DNA of 64,000 nucleotides from Bipolaris cookei. Taxonomy: Eukaryota > Ascomycota > Dothideomycetes > Pleosporales > Pleosporaceae. Below, in pieces: positions 20,992 through 33,236 of this stretch (the first letter of the stretch is position 1; the number at the start of each line of letters is the position of its first letter). Where the stretch lies: the NCBI GenBank assembly GCA_002286855.1, contig NRSV01000037.1:62001-126000 (forward strand), in the 5' to 3' direction. A program made the position numbers and the translations under genes. Below the pieces are notes generated by a model that was not told where the DNA came from, searched no databases, and worked only from the letters and a program-made list of their open reading frames with translations.

Positions 20992-22561
20992 ATGTGGTAC
21001 CACGTCGCTGAGCCGAATTCCTACCTCGTAATCACGGGAGTAGGAATTTAAAAGGTTCTTATCAAGAAAAAGGCCTTCATCTACCCTCTGCAAAAAGTCT
21101 CTAAAATATCAATCACACCGTTCGACTTTTCCATGTCGCTGCAGGCTATGACAATTGAGAAACTGAAATTCTCCCTGCCAGCCGTCTTCACAATTGGCCC
21201 TGCGGATAACCCAGAAGCTTTGGAAAAGTATGCTGTTTTGCTTACAGGCGAGAGCGACGGTAGACCGACACAAACTGCGTCAAAGGGAGTGGTTGCGGTA
21301 GCTGAGGGACGCAGCCATGTGCAGGATATTGTCAAGGGAATTATTGAGGGTGAGACAAGATCAATTGTTTCCACAATGACCATGGAGGAGCTGTTCCGCG
21401 AGCGCAGAATCTTCAAGGAAAAAGTCATTCAACAGGTAATGCTCACCTTTTCGCTATTTAAATCAACCACATACTCACCAGTGTTTCAAGGTACAATCTG
21501 AGCTTGACCAATTTGGTCTCTGTATCTACAATGCCAATGTCAAGGAACTGCAAGACACGCCAGGGTCGGAGTACTTTGCTTTTCTCTCACGCAAGGCACA
21601 TGAGGGTGCCCTGAACCAAGCAAAGGTCGACGTTGCCCACGCCCGCATGCAGGGTGAAGTTGGCGAGGCTGAAAAGCAGGGCAAGACCAAGCAGGAAGTG
21701 GCCAAGATCCACGCCCAAACCGCTGTCCTCGAAACCGAGCGCAAGGCCGAAAAGGCCACAGCAGATGCAAAGTTCACTGACAAGGAGATTGAGATTAGCC
21801 GGGACCTCAACGTGGCCAGGATCAACGCTAAGCGCGAAGCTGAACGCCGCGATGCGGAGCTTCAAATGGAAGTGGAGAAGAAGAGGGCACTCATGGAGCT
21901 TGAGCGTCTCCGAGCTACCAAGGTCGTACAGGCGAAGATTGAGAAGGAGTCTTCGCAACAAAAGGCAGATGGAGAACTTTATGCTCAAGAAAAGGCCGCA
22001 GAGGGTAAAAAGTACAGCGAGCAAGCCGAGGCCGAGGCGGTCGCCTTCCGCCGCCTACGTGATGCAGAGTCGAACTTCCAAGCCAAGGAGCGTGAGGCAG
22101 AAGCCCACTTCATCGTCTCTAAACGAGCCGCCGAGGCTGAGTACTTTGCCCGGGAGCGCCAGGCTCAAGCTGAGCTCATCACGCAGCAACGCCAAGCTGA
22201 AGGTCTGTCCGCAATGGCAAAGGCCTACGGCGACATGGCCAATGTCCTGGGTGGGCCTCAGGGCCTAATGCAGTACCTCATGCTCACCAACGGCACCTAC
22301 GAGAAGCTGGCTCAAGCCAACGGCCAAGCCATCAAGGGTCTGCAGCCCAAAATCAATGTCTGGAACACTGGGAACCAAGGGGGCGAGGGCATGGCTGATC
22401 CTGCGGCTCCGATCCGCAATCTCTTCCAGAGTCTGCCTCCTCTGCTCAGCACCATCCACGATCAGACTGGTATGGCACCGCCCACCTGGCTGGCCCAGAT
22501 GTCGCACAATAGTGATATAAGCAAGATGCAGTTGAGGAACGGTAGCGAGATCTCCTCATAA
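20992..22561 (+). CDS. Flotillin-like SPFH protein with a stop at codon 20
   Basis: The coding frame begins MWYHVAEPNSYLVITGVGI and then meets TAA (21049-21051). It continues in the same frame as KVLIKKKAFIYPLQKV and then LQAMTIEKLKFSLPAVFTIG. Both sides read as one flotillin N-terminus. A 55-nt intron (21436-21490) joins KEKVIQQ to VQSELDQFGL. The rest is a typical SPFH domain followed by a long Ala/Glu/Lys coiled coil with many AEAE-like repeats, ending in a Gly/Pro-rich tail. Total length is about 504 codons from 20992, or 457 residues if translation starts at 21133 (MSLQAMT). Flotillins scaffold ordered membrane domains. The stop may be a real nonsense change, a base error, or evidence for use of the downstream start, which would remove the membrane-associating N-terminus. 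Confidence 0.8.
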
Positions 22562-25500
22562 AAGACGGGAAGCGATGGTCTTGACCCCCTGTGGAAGCTC
22601 AAACGGAAGGACGGGATATCGTATTTTGTACGATTGGTTGTTATACCCCATAATTAACTGTGTATGTAACTAGGCGTTGGAAAGTTTGTTGTTATACCGC
22701 CTAGATTGATTTTGTCGAAGAGTGTTACTTTAATGGTGCTTTATCAGATCAATTATATAGAGTAATGAAAAAAAAATGACTTAGCTTGCATTCGTATTCG
22801 TTGTGTGTACAATGAGATGCAGCTGCATAACCGATGCTGGTCAGCGTACGACAGCGGATGGAGATGGCTCCTTTGATTCCGCGGTTGTCAAATTATTGTT
22901 TAACCACTTTCATACGGCCTCTGGTATCCTCGTGCGTGTTTGATGACGGATCCATTTAAGCGAGTTGAGTTGGCCAGGTGCTATTCCAACGGGACTCTTG
23001 TGGACACGCCTTGCATTGGTTCGGTATAGCGGCATACTCGGATCGACTCGAAAGGGGTTTTTTTTAAAAATAAAATAAAACAAAATAAAATAAATGCAAA
23101 GTTCCACGATGGGCAGTCAGAGATTATACTTGTTGCTTTGCTGGACGGTAACCAGGATGGTAGGACTATGATTTCACCATATTGGATTCAGGGGAGGATT
23201 ATTAACGATCGTCCATGAAGGCCCGATATCAGGCTGTGTTGATCATCGCTACTGCAAACTCAAATCGCGTACCGTTTTCTATCAGTTGAGAGCCAAAGGG
23301 TAAAACTTTCCAGACTCCGCGGTTTAAAGTGATACTTTATCGACCGAAACTAGAAAAGACAGGGAGCAAGTGATAAGGCGAAAAGCAAACAATGGAATAT
23401 ATTGAACTGTAACCCGAAGGGTTAGGGAGAGCTTAACGAGGTTGGATGATCGACTATTAAGAAAGCAGATGCAATAGTGTAAGGACCATCCTTGGACAAG
23501 AAAGCTTGTAGGCTATGGTGACGAGCGAAACAATATGCGAGCACAGCCATCCTTCACCAGAAAGCAAGATACAAAGCATGTTGCAAAGTCTAGTCAAGCC
23601 TTCAACACTCCCAACTCTGGACGGAGCGTTCTAGGGTGTGCCACAGTTGCTATGGTTATATTGGCACAGACCGACAGATAGGCTTTCGTCCAACCTTCCG
23701 CATTCGACTCTCCAGGCACCGGCACTGGGAAGAGGGGGTGGGGCCCAACATGCCTCAAGTTGAAACTTTCCATGGATCCAGCGTTCAAGTGGCGTCAGAA
23801 GCATGCGAGATGGTGTTGCGAGGCCACGGGTGGATACAGTAAGCCGGGGGCGTGAAACCAGTGGGAAGTGGTGGAGAGGGGAGGGTGGCTTGCTAATCAA
23901 TCGACAGAAGGAAAGGGCCAATGGGTCTGACGGTGGTTGATGGCATAAGCCCAGCCGCACTATTGCAAGGTGAAGGACGCAAGTCGCAAATCGCCATGGA
24001 AACGAGAGGTGATACGGTGTCACCAAGAGCTGCAGCCGTGACCCGATACGAGGCCCTCAGCAGCCATCGGTCGTGCCCGCAGCCGGAAATCCGGTCTTGA
24101 TGTTGTGGTGGCCCCAACAACTAGTGCAATGCAAAGAGACAAAGAGTAACCAGGTTGCTGCAGAGCACACTAGGCGGCTTCCCCTCGTTGCCACCAGCCC
24201 AGCGCCATACCGCTTTGGGCCTGAGAATTGCACATCGCGACGCGTCCCGACGCGTCTTGACGTGAATTTTGACGCACCACCAGACGAGACAAAGAACCAC
24301 ACAGCCTGACTCTTATTACTCACACCATACGCACTCCACACACACCACACACGCACACGGCACGGCAGGGGCGAGGGGCGGCTGGTGGTTACAGGCCATC
24401 CTTGGCCATTGCCAGCCATGCAATGAATCCATCCTCTGCTCACTACTTATTTCAATTCCATTGATATTGACGATGAACATCTTTTGCCCTGTGCCAAAAG
24501 ACATGTTGCACCCAAAAAGGCCGGTTTTCTTTTCTCCTCTCTCTCTTCTCTCCAGCCCTCTAACTGGCGGCCGCCGGTCAGCTACGGCCACCACCCCGAG
24601 CAAACAACGTTAGGCCTCGGCGGAATGCCTAGACAGATTGATCCGTGCGGTTGCTCGCCAAAGCTTCAGCTTTTGCAGTTTGCTCATTGTGGCCTGGTGC
24701 ATCCACTCTTTGCTGCATGCTTTTATCTCTTTTTTCTTTTCTCCTCCCGCTTGCTTCCCCGCCTGCCAAATTTCTTTCCGAATGACGTCCGCCCCTGGCT
24801 GCAAATCGTACATACTTATGTGCGTATGGCATGTCCGCCCGGCTGACTGCAGGGCCAGGTGCAGAGAAGAGGGTGTGTAGACACGAGTTTTTGTCGTCTT
24901 TGTTTGTTTTCAAGAGCCATTGTTGCCCTTGTGCTGTAAACATCAAACCTGTATTGGCAAGGACACTCCTAGCGAGTCTCAGCACATGCTTCCCCGGCGC
25001 TTGGCTCATTAGGTTCCAAGTCTGTGTGTGTGCGCGCGTGTGTGTGCCTGTACTCGTCCATGCGTGTGCGTGTGAGTGAGTGTGTGTGCCTGGTCATTCA
25101 TGGGTCATGGGAGCTGTTTTCGGCACAGACACGATGATGACGCCTGTGCTCAGCACCCACGTTACGGAACTACTTTACGGCACGGCGTTGCGGAGCTCAC
25201 TGCACCAAGAGGGGCTCATGTGGAACGCACCATCACCTCTTCGCACACTTTTCCACTCCAGGCCAGCTCAATCAAGTCAAATCTATTCCATTCATTCATT
25301 CAATCATTATTACAAGCTCGTCTGCCTCAGACTCGTCATCATTCGGAATCAGCTAATCTATCAGAGTGTACAGGCTTTTCCTCGTCCCCATCTTCATCCT
25401 CGTACAAGCCCGCACCACCCGTCCAGCCGATCCCTTCCTCCGCATCGAAGCAGAGTTTGCTCAAAGAAAGAGACATTAGGTATGAGTCCTTCACGCTTCG

Positions 25501-26114
25501 AGACAATCGTTGAGATGCGTGAAGACTGAATACCCCTTCACGCCCATATCCCGTCGATTCATCATAACCTTCATCATGACCGTCGTGACAAGGTGGAGAA
25601 CAAAAAAACACAAACACAAGGAAATAAGGCACCACATCGTCCAGTGGGCCAAAAATGAGTGGAGGCTTGAGTCAAGACAAGATGACCAAGTATACAAAAG
25701 AGATGGGTTAGGACAGGCAGGCTGTTGGCCTGCCTCACTGCCCAAATCGGGTCGGGGGTCTTTCTGGTCATCATGGAGCTTCATGTTGCATGCTACCATG
25801 ACTTCCCAGCACCCTGCCCTCGTATTACGGAAGTGAATTGAAAACACTTTCAGCCGCATCATCATGTCAAAGTCGTAAGCCCGGTAAACACAACCAGGGA
25901 CGTCATCGCCATCAGTACAATGTCGGCGACCAAGAGTGTACGGGTCGGTATAAACAAAACATAGGAAATGCTTTTCAAAATAAGCAGGCTCGCCACGCTG
26001 AGCAAAATGGCAAGTATATGCTGCCACAGCACAAGAGGCTGACCGTCGTAACGCCAATGATGCAGTTGTTGTGCTTGACCGCACTAACAAACTGGAAGAA
26101 ATCGTCGTCGAACC
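22562..26114. other. Gene-poor 3.5-kb region
   Basis: No supported gene. It contains a T/A-rich stretch at about 23055-23095, a GT-rich microsatellite at about 25020-25090 and a CATT-repeat leader-like stretch at about 25288-25312. Several frames near 100 codons occur on both strands but have unnatural composition and no splice support. Part of 25.0-25.6 kb could be a transcribed leader. Confidence 0.4.
25020..25091. repeat. GT-rich microsatellite
   Basis: Imperfect runs of GT, with interspersed GC and GA dinucleotides, cover about 70 bases. Confidence 0.75.
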
Positions 26115-28007
26115 CTACGACCGCTGTAGGCGGGTAGCATCGCTAGGCATACCGGCAAACCGTTGCTCAAACGATGCGGGAGCCTCGAAGCTGTGCGACA
26201 TGGTCGGTCGAGGGAACATGTTGTTTGACCGGCTGACAAATGGTGAGCCTAGGCGAGCGGTAGACTGACCATGCACATCATTTGCTACGGCAGGTGAGTG
26301 TGGGCTCGGTAGGACAGAACGAGAGTCTGCAAATGGGTTGAAGCCCGAAGGGTCATTGGCTAGAGGAAGGCGTCGTGTTCCTTCCGTCATGTCGCCCAGG
26401 CTGAAGCCACGATTCCTAACACCGCGGTGGCTAGATTCTGCCGGAGCTCCAAAAATCTCGTTGACAAAGCTCTCTCGGTTACGCACCCTCCCCTCGAAGC
26501 TGTTGTGAAGGGCACGACGCTTGAACACCTTGGACTTTGGTCGCGGTGCATGTAGCTGGAAAGGAGAGCCTAGGCGTGGTGGCTGAGATGCCGATGATGC
26601 ATGCCAAGTACGTGCGCTGCTCTGGCTCATGCTGAGCTTGTTGGCCTCAAGCTTTGCGTGGAAGGGAGAGCCTAGTGCATTGCCTAGCCCAAGGCCGAGC
26701 CCGATGTGGAGCGACTGCGACTTCTGATGAGCAGAAGACCGAGCACTTGGCCATGTCCTTGCTGTCGGTCGTGGTGTAATGTCCTTGGTGAGTTGTGACA
26801 GCGGGTTGCCCAACTGCATCGACGCAGCAGTGCTGGTCGCTAGCGAGAGGTTCATATCACGGGTCGAGAAGGTCGTCGATCCCTGAGAGAAAGGCGAAGA
26901 CAAAGGCTGTTGCGGCACCGAAGACGACGATGATTGCGTTGGTTGTGACGGCGGTTCCTCTGGAGGCGGAGAGGATTGAAGCGGTGAGGGTGATCGATGG
27001 AGGAGACGCTGATAGTGTGCAGACAAGGTGGGTTTCTGTTTGGCCAAATCTCGCAGACGCTTTCGACATTGCTTCTCAGTAGGGTACCGCATAAAGGACT
27101 TGCCATGGCTACTCTTGCTCGGCTTCATGGTATTCGGAGTACCAGCGTGCGGGCCAAGTTGAGTCTGTACACGGAGTCCGCCAACGCGGGCCTGCCTTGG
27201 GCCCTTCCAAGTCTTACGAGCCATCCTCGCCACGCGGTGACATACGCCATTCGGTGGCGTAGTGCTTGGAAGAGCTTTGAAGGGCGTCACTGTAGGGTCC
27301 TGCAGGTAATTCATGTAAGTCATCCACAGGTGGTAGTCCATTTCCTCTGTGAAGTTGGCCCTTAGCTTCAGCTTCTTGGCAGAGCGTGTTGGCTGTTGGT
27401 TCATCAATGGCGAGATCGGGCGTTGAAGTTGGGGTAGTGGCTGGCAGAAGTAAAATGGATCAGACGGTTCATTTTCTGGGCTTGTGCAGCTGCCGGTTCT
27501 TGACATGAAGGATCCGATGCTGTCGCAAGACGAAAGAGACGAATCGGAGAAGCCGGATGATGAGGTGGGTCTGCTAGAGGTCTCGCTCTGGCTGACGTGT
27601 GGAACGTCCGACCAGTCTTGGGGTCCTTCGTAGTGGCTGATGGTTCTCACTTGGTGAGCAGGGGTCTTTGGCGGAGAGAGCATACGAGTATAGCCAAAGC
27701 CCGGAGATAGAAAGGCATCGTCCTGAGACAGAGAGTAGGATGGCAGCTCACTCGGGGTTTCCGACATGATTTCCGCTGCTTCAATAGTGGGGATGGGTTG
27801 TTGATGCATGACTGCGTCCATGTCGTCGGGGTTCATGACCATGGTGGTACGACGGCGACGGACCTTGAGAACTTGGCGGGGAGGCGGCGGTGGCTGCAGA
27901 TGCTCGGGTTGCGACTCTGGCTCTGGTGTTTGTGGAGCAGGGCCGTCACGGTAGTGGAACATGAAGTTCCTTGGTAAGGTGGTGGAAACGGAGCGTTCAG
28001 ACTCCAT
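26115..28007 (-). CDS. Unrecognised fungal protein with a conserved-looking helical domain
   Basis: One exon encodes 630 residues starting MESERSVSTTLPRNFMFHYR. Most of the protein is disordered and rich in Ser, Pro and Gln. A compact region at about residues 210-270 stands out: KKLKLRANFTEEMDYHLWMT, YLQDPTVTPFKALP and GVCHRVARMARKTWKG. A basic Cys/Arg segment follows at about 312-345 (PTEKQCRKRLRDLAKQKP). The aromatic spacing and basic residues suggest a DNA-binding or other nuclear regulatory domain, but I cannot name the family. Further SPF-containing repeats (LGSPFQLHAP, LGSPFVSRS, LGSPFHAKLE) in the second half look like short linear motifs. The open frame extends upstream without an ATG, so an extra 5' exon is possible. 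No signal peptide is present. Confidence 0.65.
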   Translation of the reverse strand: MESERSVSTTLPRNFMFHYRDGPAPQTPEPESQPEHLQPPPPPRQVLKVRRRRTTMVMNPDDMDAVMHQQPIPTIEAAEIMSETPSELPSYSLSQDDAFLSPGFGYTRMLSPPKTPAHQVRTISHYEGPQDWSDVPHVSQSETSSRPTSSSGFSDSSLSSCDSIGSFMSRTGSCTSPENEPSDPFYFCQPLPQLQRPISPLMNQQPTRSAKKLKLRANFTEEMDYHLWMTYMNYLQDPTVTPFKALPSTTPPNGVCHRVARMARKTWKGPRQARVGGLRVQTQLGPHAGTPNTMKPSKSSHGKSFMRYPTEKQCRKRLRDLAKQKPTLSAHYQRLLHRSPSPLQSSPPPEEPPSQPTQSSSSSVPQQPLSSPFSQGSTTFSTRDMNLSLATSTAASMQLGNPLSQLTKDITPRPTARTWPSARSSAHQKSQSLHIGLGLGLGNALGSPFHAKLEANKLSMSQSSARTWHASSASQPPRLGSPFQLHAPRPKSKVFKRRALHNSFEGRVRNRESFVNEIFGAPAESSHRGVRNRGFSLGDMTEGTRRLPLANDPSGFNPFADSRSVLPSPHSPAVANDVHGQSTARLGSPFVSRSNNMFPRPTMSHSFEAPASFEQRFAGMPSDATRLQRS

Positions 28008-30314
28008 GGTTGCTGATGAATCACAGAAATAGGAGACGAGCCACTGTTTCGAAACGCTGTCGGGTTTAACCTGGATGAGACGGTCCAAGTGGTCAGTCTC
28101 AGCGACGCCGTCAGGTCTGGACAGTGCACGCGCGAGGAGCGGTCAATGCATACAATGGCAAGGTGGTTCGTACAGTGCTGAGAAGGGTTCGCTGGTTGTT
28201 TAGCTGGGCTCGAACAGGTGTTTGGAACACTGCAAACGCGACTGTGCGGCTGCAGGGTGGTTACACGTGCGAGCAGGATAACTGCGACTTTAATACGAGA
28301 GGATGCAACTATCGCAACGACACGCGATTTCGGACGCGCGGATCACTGGCGTTGTTGCAATGGCGGAAGGGCTTGTGGATAAGAAAATGGGCGACAAGCT
28401 CAGTGTGCAAAGGCGCGTAGCTGGCCGTTGCGAGGGATGCTAGGGCGCGATGTCGATAGCGCGAGGAACAAAAGCAAAAGACAAAGCGCAAAAGTCTCAA
28501 CAGGAGGTAGAAGACGCGTCGAGTGTGGCGAGGGGTGGCGGTGGAGGTGGAGGATGCTGGCGATGGGGCAAGAGTCGTGAGTCGCGGTGAGGAGAGCGGT
28601 TCCGTGGGCGGAAGCGAAGTGGGCGCTTTACTGGGCGTCCATGGGGGCGCGCAAAACGAAAGACGAGAGTAGAAGAAGAGGCAAGGAAACAGTCGTCAAG
28701 CAGGCGCCTGGTCTCGGGGCCGACGAGCGTGCGGCTGGCGAGATCGGCTCGGAATTATCGTGAGGTCGTGAAGTGTGAAGGTGATGGTTGGGGGTCGCAA
28801 ATTCAAGTCGGGTGACCCGTGGACGGCTGTTGGCCGCTAGTGCCAGGACAGGAGCACGGGCTATGGCCAAGATCGTCGATAGCAGCCCTCGGGACGCGCC
28901 CATCGAAAAACCAAACACACGACGACTACTGGCTTGTTGTTGCAACGGTCTTGAACGAGTCCGGGGCGGCTGGTTTGCATCCTCACACACAACACTGTGT
29001 TCTGCAGCTTTGCTTGGCCACGTCGAGCTGCCGCTGCTGCTGCTGCCAGCGCTGCAGACGACCACATAGCGAAACTGACGCGCTCCAACGCGCTCTATGC
29101 GAACGCTAAGCCTGATACGGCCTCGGATGGCCCGTGCCTGCTTACCGCAGCGGTGGCCCTCTTTTTCGACGGCCCCTGCATACATACGGATACTCAACCT
29201 GTGTTTTTCTCCAAAGCACCAATGCCTGTCACGACTTTTCCACCTTGTCCACTCTCCTACTGCCATTGCTATTACTGTTGCGCCGCCAGCCTCGCCGACT
29301 CCACAGTGCTGATTTACCCCTCGCATCTGGACTCTCCGCACCCACTGCAGCCGCTGCACCGTGGGCCACAGCCAACAGCACGCCGCCAGAAGATGCCAGC
29401 GCTGCACCGCACAGATGCATTCGCAAGCTGGAGTACCCCAATTCGCTGTCAGTCTGGAGACCGTGCTCCGCTGTGGGGCATCACGGACGGCACACACATC
29501 AACTCTGCAAATGCTGCATGACTCGTCTAAGCTGGTCCTTTTTGTCTTTTTGTCTCAGTCTGTGGGCTGGTGATCGATCGGTGGCACGCGCTTCTCGCTT
29601 CAACACAATATCTATCGCTGTCGTCCCTGGCCTCGTTGCCCATTCTTGATCGACCGCAGCCTTCATCAATGTCGACGTTGGCAAGCGAGACCCCTATTTT
29701 GGCCCGTCTGCAAGTCAGACTGGAGTTCCCAAACGTTTTTTCCTTGCATCCCGCGCTTGGCTGCGAAAGCGGTCTGGCTCGCGGCATCTTATCACACACC
29801 AATAACCAGAGGCGCACGTGTCTCGCCTAATGCGTACATATTGTGATCCAGGTCGTCTCCCCTCAATGCGTCATTGGTCGCCTTTTCTCTCGCAATTACT
29901 ATCCTAAGTTTGCAGAGGGCCAAAAAGTGGACTTAACACAACACGAGGCCCGGATTGCCGCCCATTATGGAAGCTCCACGTGTTGTTCCAAACCCACAAA
30001 GTCTTCGATAGTCAATATGCGGGGACGGCATGCACTCAAGCACACCTACAAGCTTACGGCCTCATTTCATCACAAGTATCGATTCATTGCATGTCGGCGC
30101 CTCAATTTGGACAAGACTCTGCCATGTCACGCATATGCCAAGTCACTTCACATGGTACCAAAACATTGAACAATAATGTCCTGTTGAAGGTGTATTCGCG
30201 TCATCTTATGCGTGACTAAGTCTATTATCATAAAAAGGGTTGCATGTCCAGTCCATCCATCTCGCATTCGTTGCTAAATTACACATCACATCTGCTCAAA
30301 TGGCCTTTCTTCAC
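28008..30314. other. Gene-poor region between two minus-strand genes
   Basis: About 2.3 kb. Long frames on the minus strand (28628-29497) and several plus-strand frames overlap one another and look like composition artefacts. No supported gene, RNA or repeat was found. Confidence 0.4.
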
Positions 30315-31486
30315 TTACAACCCAAGAGCAGTGTTGAAGGCAGTCGCAGCCGCCTGGCCTTCAAGCCCATCAGCGGCAGATGCTGCAGCATCGCAGGTAC
30401 TGACAGCTGAGGCGCTTGCACCGCACTTGTTGGCAAGCTGGGAGCAGATGAAGTCGGAGATGATTCCAATCTTCTGGGCCGACCCATGGTTGAAGGTACT
30501 CAGATCCGAAGGCTCGAAAGCATCCTCCTGGCGACCATCAGATGGGAGGCCAAAGACAATTGTAGGGTCGCAGTTGCCAAAGTCTGCGCTCGCCTTGCTG
30601 CTAACAGCATCATCTTTGGCGGCAGCAGCGTCATCTTTGGTGGCAGCGACATGGCCTCCACTAGCGGCAGCTTCATTTCCACAAGTAACAGCCTGCTCTT
30701 CCGCAGCTTTATTGTCCTTGTTGTCATTCTTGTTGTCGGTTACAGTTCCATTTGCAGCTCCCTTAACATCAGCGACCGCAGCAGCGATCTCGTCCTCACT
30801 GAGGTCGTCAACACGAAGCCCAAGGGTGTTGATACATCCGGCATCATCAGTCGCGTCATCACAGGTGTTTCCAGCTCCGGTAGGGTCGCCAATCTTGCCA
30901 GGAGCAAATGTGGAAGCCTCATTTGCCATCGATGGGTCGCCACCAACGGAAGCAATCTGGCGTGCAAGTTCTGCAGCAATTTGCTTGTTGAGCGCTTGCG
31001 CGCCATCAGCAGCAGGGTCCTGGTGCTGCTGGAGTGCAGCAATTTCAGGGTTGACTGCCTTAATCGATTCGCAGGGAACAGATTTCAGGCCGACAGAGCC
31101 AGTGTTGCGCTCCAAGGCACGGTATATAAGTGCCATAGTCATACCCTCCACATCACCAGCCTCTTTGGCGTTGGTAAAGGCCTGGTCGGCTACGGCTAGC
31201 TGAAGGCAGTCTAGAAATGATTAGCTTCACTGCACTGGTGCTGATTATGAAATAACTCACCAGCATCAGCAATATCTCCAGCTCCCTTTGCTGCTGCCGC
31301 TGCTCCGAGTAAAGCAAAAACAGGATCCTGAATGTTGGCGGGGTTGTTCTGCTGCAACAGGGTGTTGACAGCGAGATTGACGTTGCGATGAGAGTGCTCT
31401 TGGGGAACCTCACGCTTCATCATAACAGCGGTTGGGCGTGCAGCCGCAGCAACGGCAAGGGCAAGGGCAATGATAGTGTTCTTCAT
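30315..31486 (-). CDS. Secreted protein of unknown function, Ala-rich with conserved-looking cysteines
   Basis: Two exons on the minus strand (31486-31261 and 31210-30315, 50-nt intron) encode 373 residues. The protein begins with a signal peptide (MKNTIIALALAVAAAARP). A possible Lys-Arg processing site (MMKREVP) comes about 25 residues in. The mature part contains ALIYRALERNTGSVGLKSVP, CESIKAVNPEIAALQQHQDP and ELARQIASVGGDPSMANE. A cysteine pair follows in NTCDDATDDAGCINTLGL. After a polar linker of Ala/Asp/Lys repeats comes a second cysteine block (GNCDPTIVFGLPSDGRQED, FICSQLANKCG, VSTCDAA). Eight or so cysteines suggest a disulfide-bonded extracellular protein, perhaps cell wall or host-facing. 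I do not recognise the family. Confidence 0.75.
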
Positions 31487-33236
31487 AGTGAATTTGGGAC
31501 ACTGATTCGTCTAGTTCGTAGTCGTCAACGTGAATAAGGGGGTCTAAAGGAGGGTATATAGCGAAAGTGGACCGGCCTATCGATTCTCCAGGAACGATGA
31601 AAAGAAGAAAAAGAGTGAATATTTTGAAAAGCGACGAGTGAAAGAATCTTCAGAGCTGGGCTGTTGATGTCTTCTAGGCAGTATGAGGCATGATAACTTA
31701 TATACAGCATACATCATGGTGGAGTACTCTGTCTGGCACCTGTCAAGCAAGTCACCGTAGCAAGAGCCGCCGGCCTTGCCTGTGCACAGAGTCACGAACG
31801 CATGATGGCGACCCCTGGATGAGGGTCCAAGCAACGTCAAGTGGTGTTGCTGTGGAGCCTCGCGATGGTAGTGAGGAACCGCTAACCTCGTGAGCAACGG
31901 AGCCATAGTTACGAACAGGTGTGATTGGCCAGTTCCTACCAATAAGTGGGTAGTTGGGATGAGACATGAGCAATGATTGGAGACGCCCCTTGCTTCACCA
32001 CACTTTTTATCAGCCTCGCTGACCGGATGTCGTGTTCAATGCATACCGAAGGATCGCGCGTAGAAGGACTTCTTTGTCCACGTCGCGAGTTCGCTTCGGC
32101 TCAATATCGTGCGCTTCGCCTAGAGGAAGCGCGCGTTCCACGGAGAATAAGAGGACGGAGAATAAGAGGACAGTGGTGTCCTGCAGAATTCTTTAATGTA
32201 ACATGACGTTGTATACCAGCTATAAAGCGATTGTTGTTCTCTTTGGCATTTGTCCCAAGTCATGCCGCGCGCGTATTACATGCAAACAACTCGACGTCAT
32301 TCTACCAGGCACAAAGGAGGATTATTGGCCGCCAGATATTATCCAGGACTTGTCCGGAAGTTTCACAGAAACTGGTGTTGTGATACCTGGTGGCTTGCGC
32401 AGGATGTTGATCTTCACCCGCAGATATGCCTCGGCTCACGCCTGACCGGTCTATGGAGACACGCTATACGTATCACTACTCTGCTCTCTTATTAGAAAGA
32501 CGTCAAGAGAGGGTTATGACATGAATTAACGTGGTCCACTTAGACTCCTCTATTGTCCTAAAAGTGTCCGCGAAAGTGTCTTGGCATGGATAGGCTATTT
32601 CCGACTTGTATCAGAGAGCTCACGAGCAACAACAAGGCTATACCAGAAGACCTTTACAGGACACATCCATAATATTGCTCAGTCCTACGGTTATTATCTC
32701 CCTTATTTTGGTACTGAGACGGGTTCGATTTTACCCGCAGTTACACTCGTGGTTCACAGACGTTGCGTGTCTCAGATGACCCGATTCTGCCTGAGACGAA
32801 TCAACTCCGACAATCAGCCACGTTGAGAGTATCAGGACGTCAGACGGCAATTGTGGCTGCATCATTGCGAGGTTAAGTCATGATTCTCAATGGGCCTGCA
32901 TCCTGCTCTGTTTCTTTTCTGAACGCATTATTCACCTGTCCTCTGCTTGTTGCCTAGTTCAACATCCGGTACGCATCCTCACAGCATTATCACACATCCT
33001 GCAGATCATAATAGCCTCGATTGTCGGTGTGAATTGAAAACACAGTTATCGCTCAGCACGCTGCACTTGCATCACCAAATTTTCATACTGTTGCATCCTC
33101 CGCTCCTCGGCATATGCTTGCCCAAGGCCCACATATACGCGAAACGGTCCGCTTCCAGTCAGTCAACGCACATCAATCGAACCACTTGTGCATTAACAAT
33201 CTACAGCAATTCCCTATTGGGTGCCATAACAAAGTC
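31487..33236. other. Intergenic region with no supported gene
   Basis: About 1.75 kb. Short frames only. The first part must hold the promoter of the secreted-protein gene; the last part precedes the small Ser-rich gene. An in-frame ATG at 33114 upstream of that gene is possible. Confidence 0.4.

Noticed and set aside
25482..25529. Short frame (about 15 codons) after a leader-like repeat region
   Set aside because: Too short, and no splice site joins it to a larger protein.
28628..29497. 289-codon open frame on the minus strand
   Set aside because: It overlaps equally long frames on the other strand, has no folded-looking segments, signal peptide or splice context, and has Cys/Arg-rich content typical of chance frames.
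30244..31203. 319-codon plus-strand frame over the secreted-protein gene
   Set aside because: Antisense shadow of an Ala-rich coding region. The minus-strand gene has a signal peptide and a supported intron.
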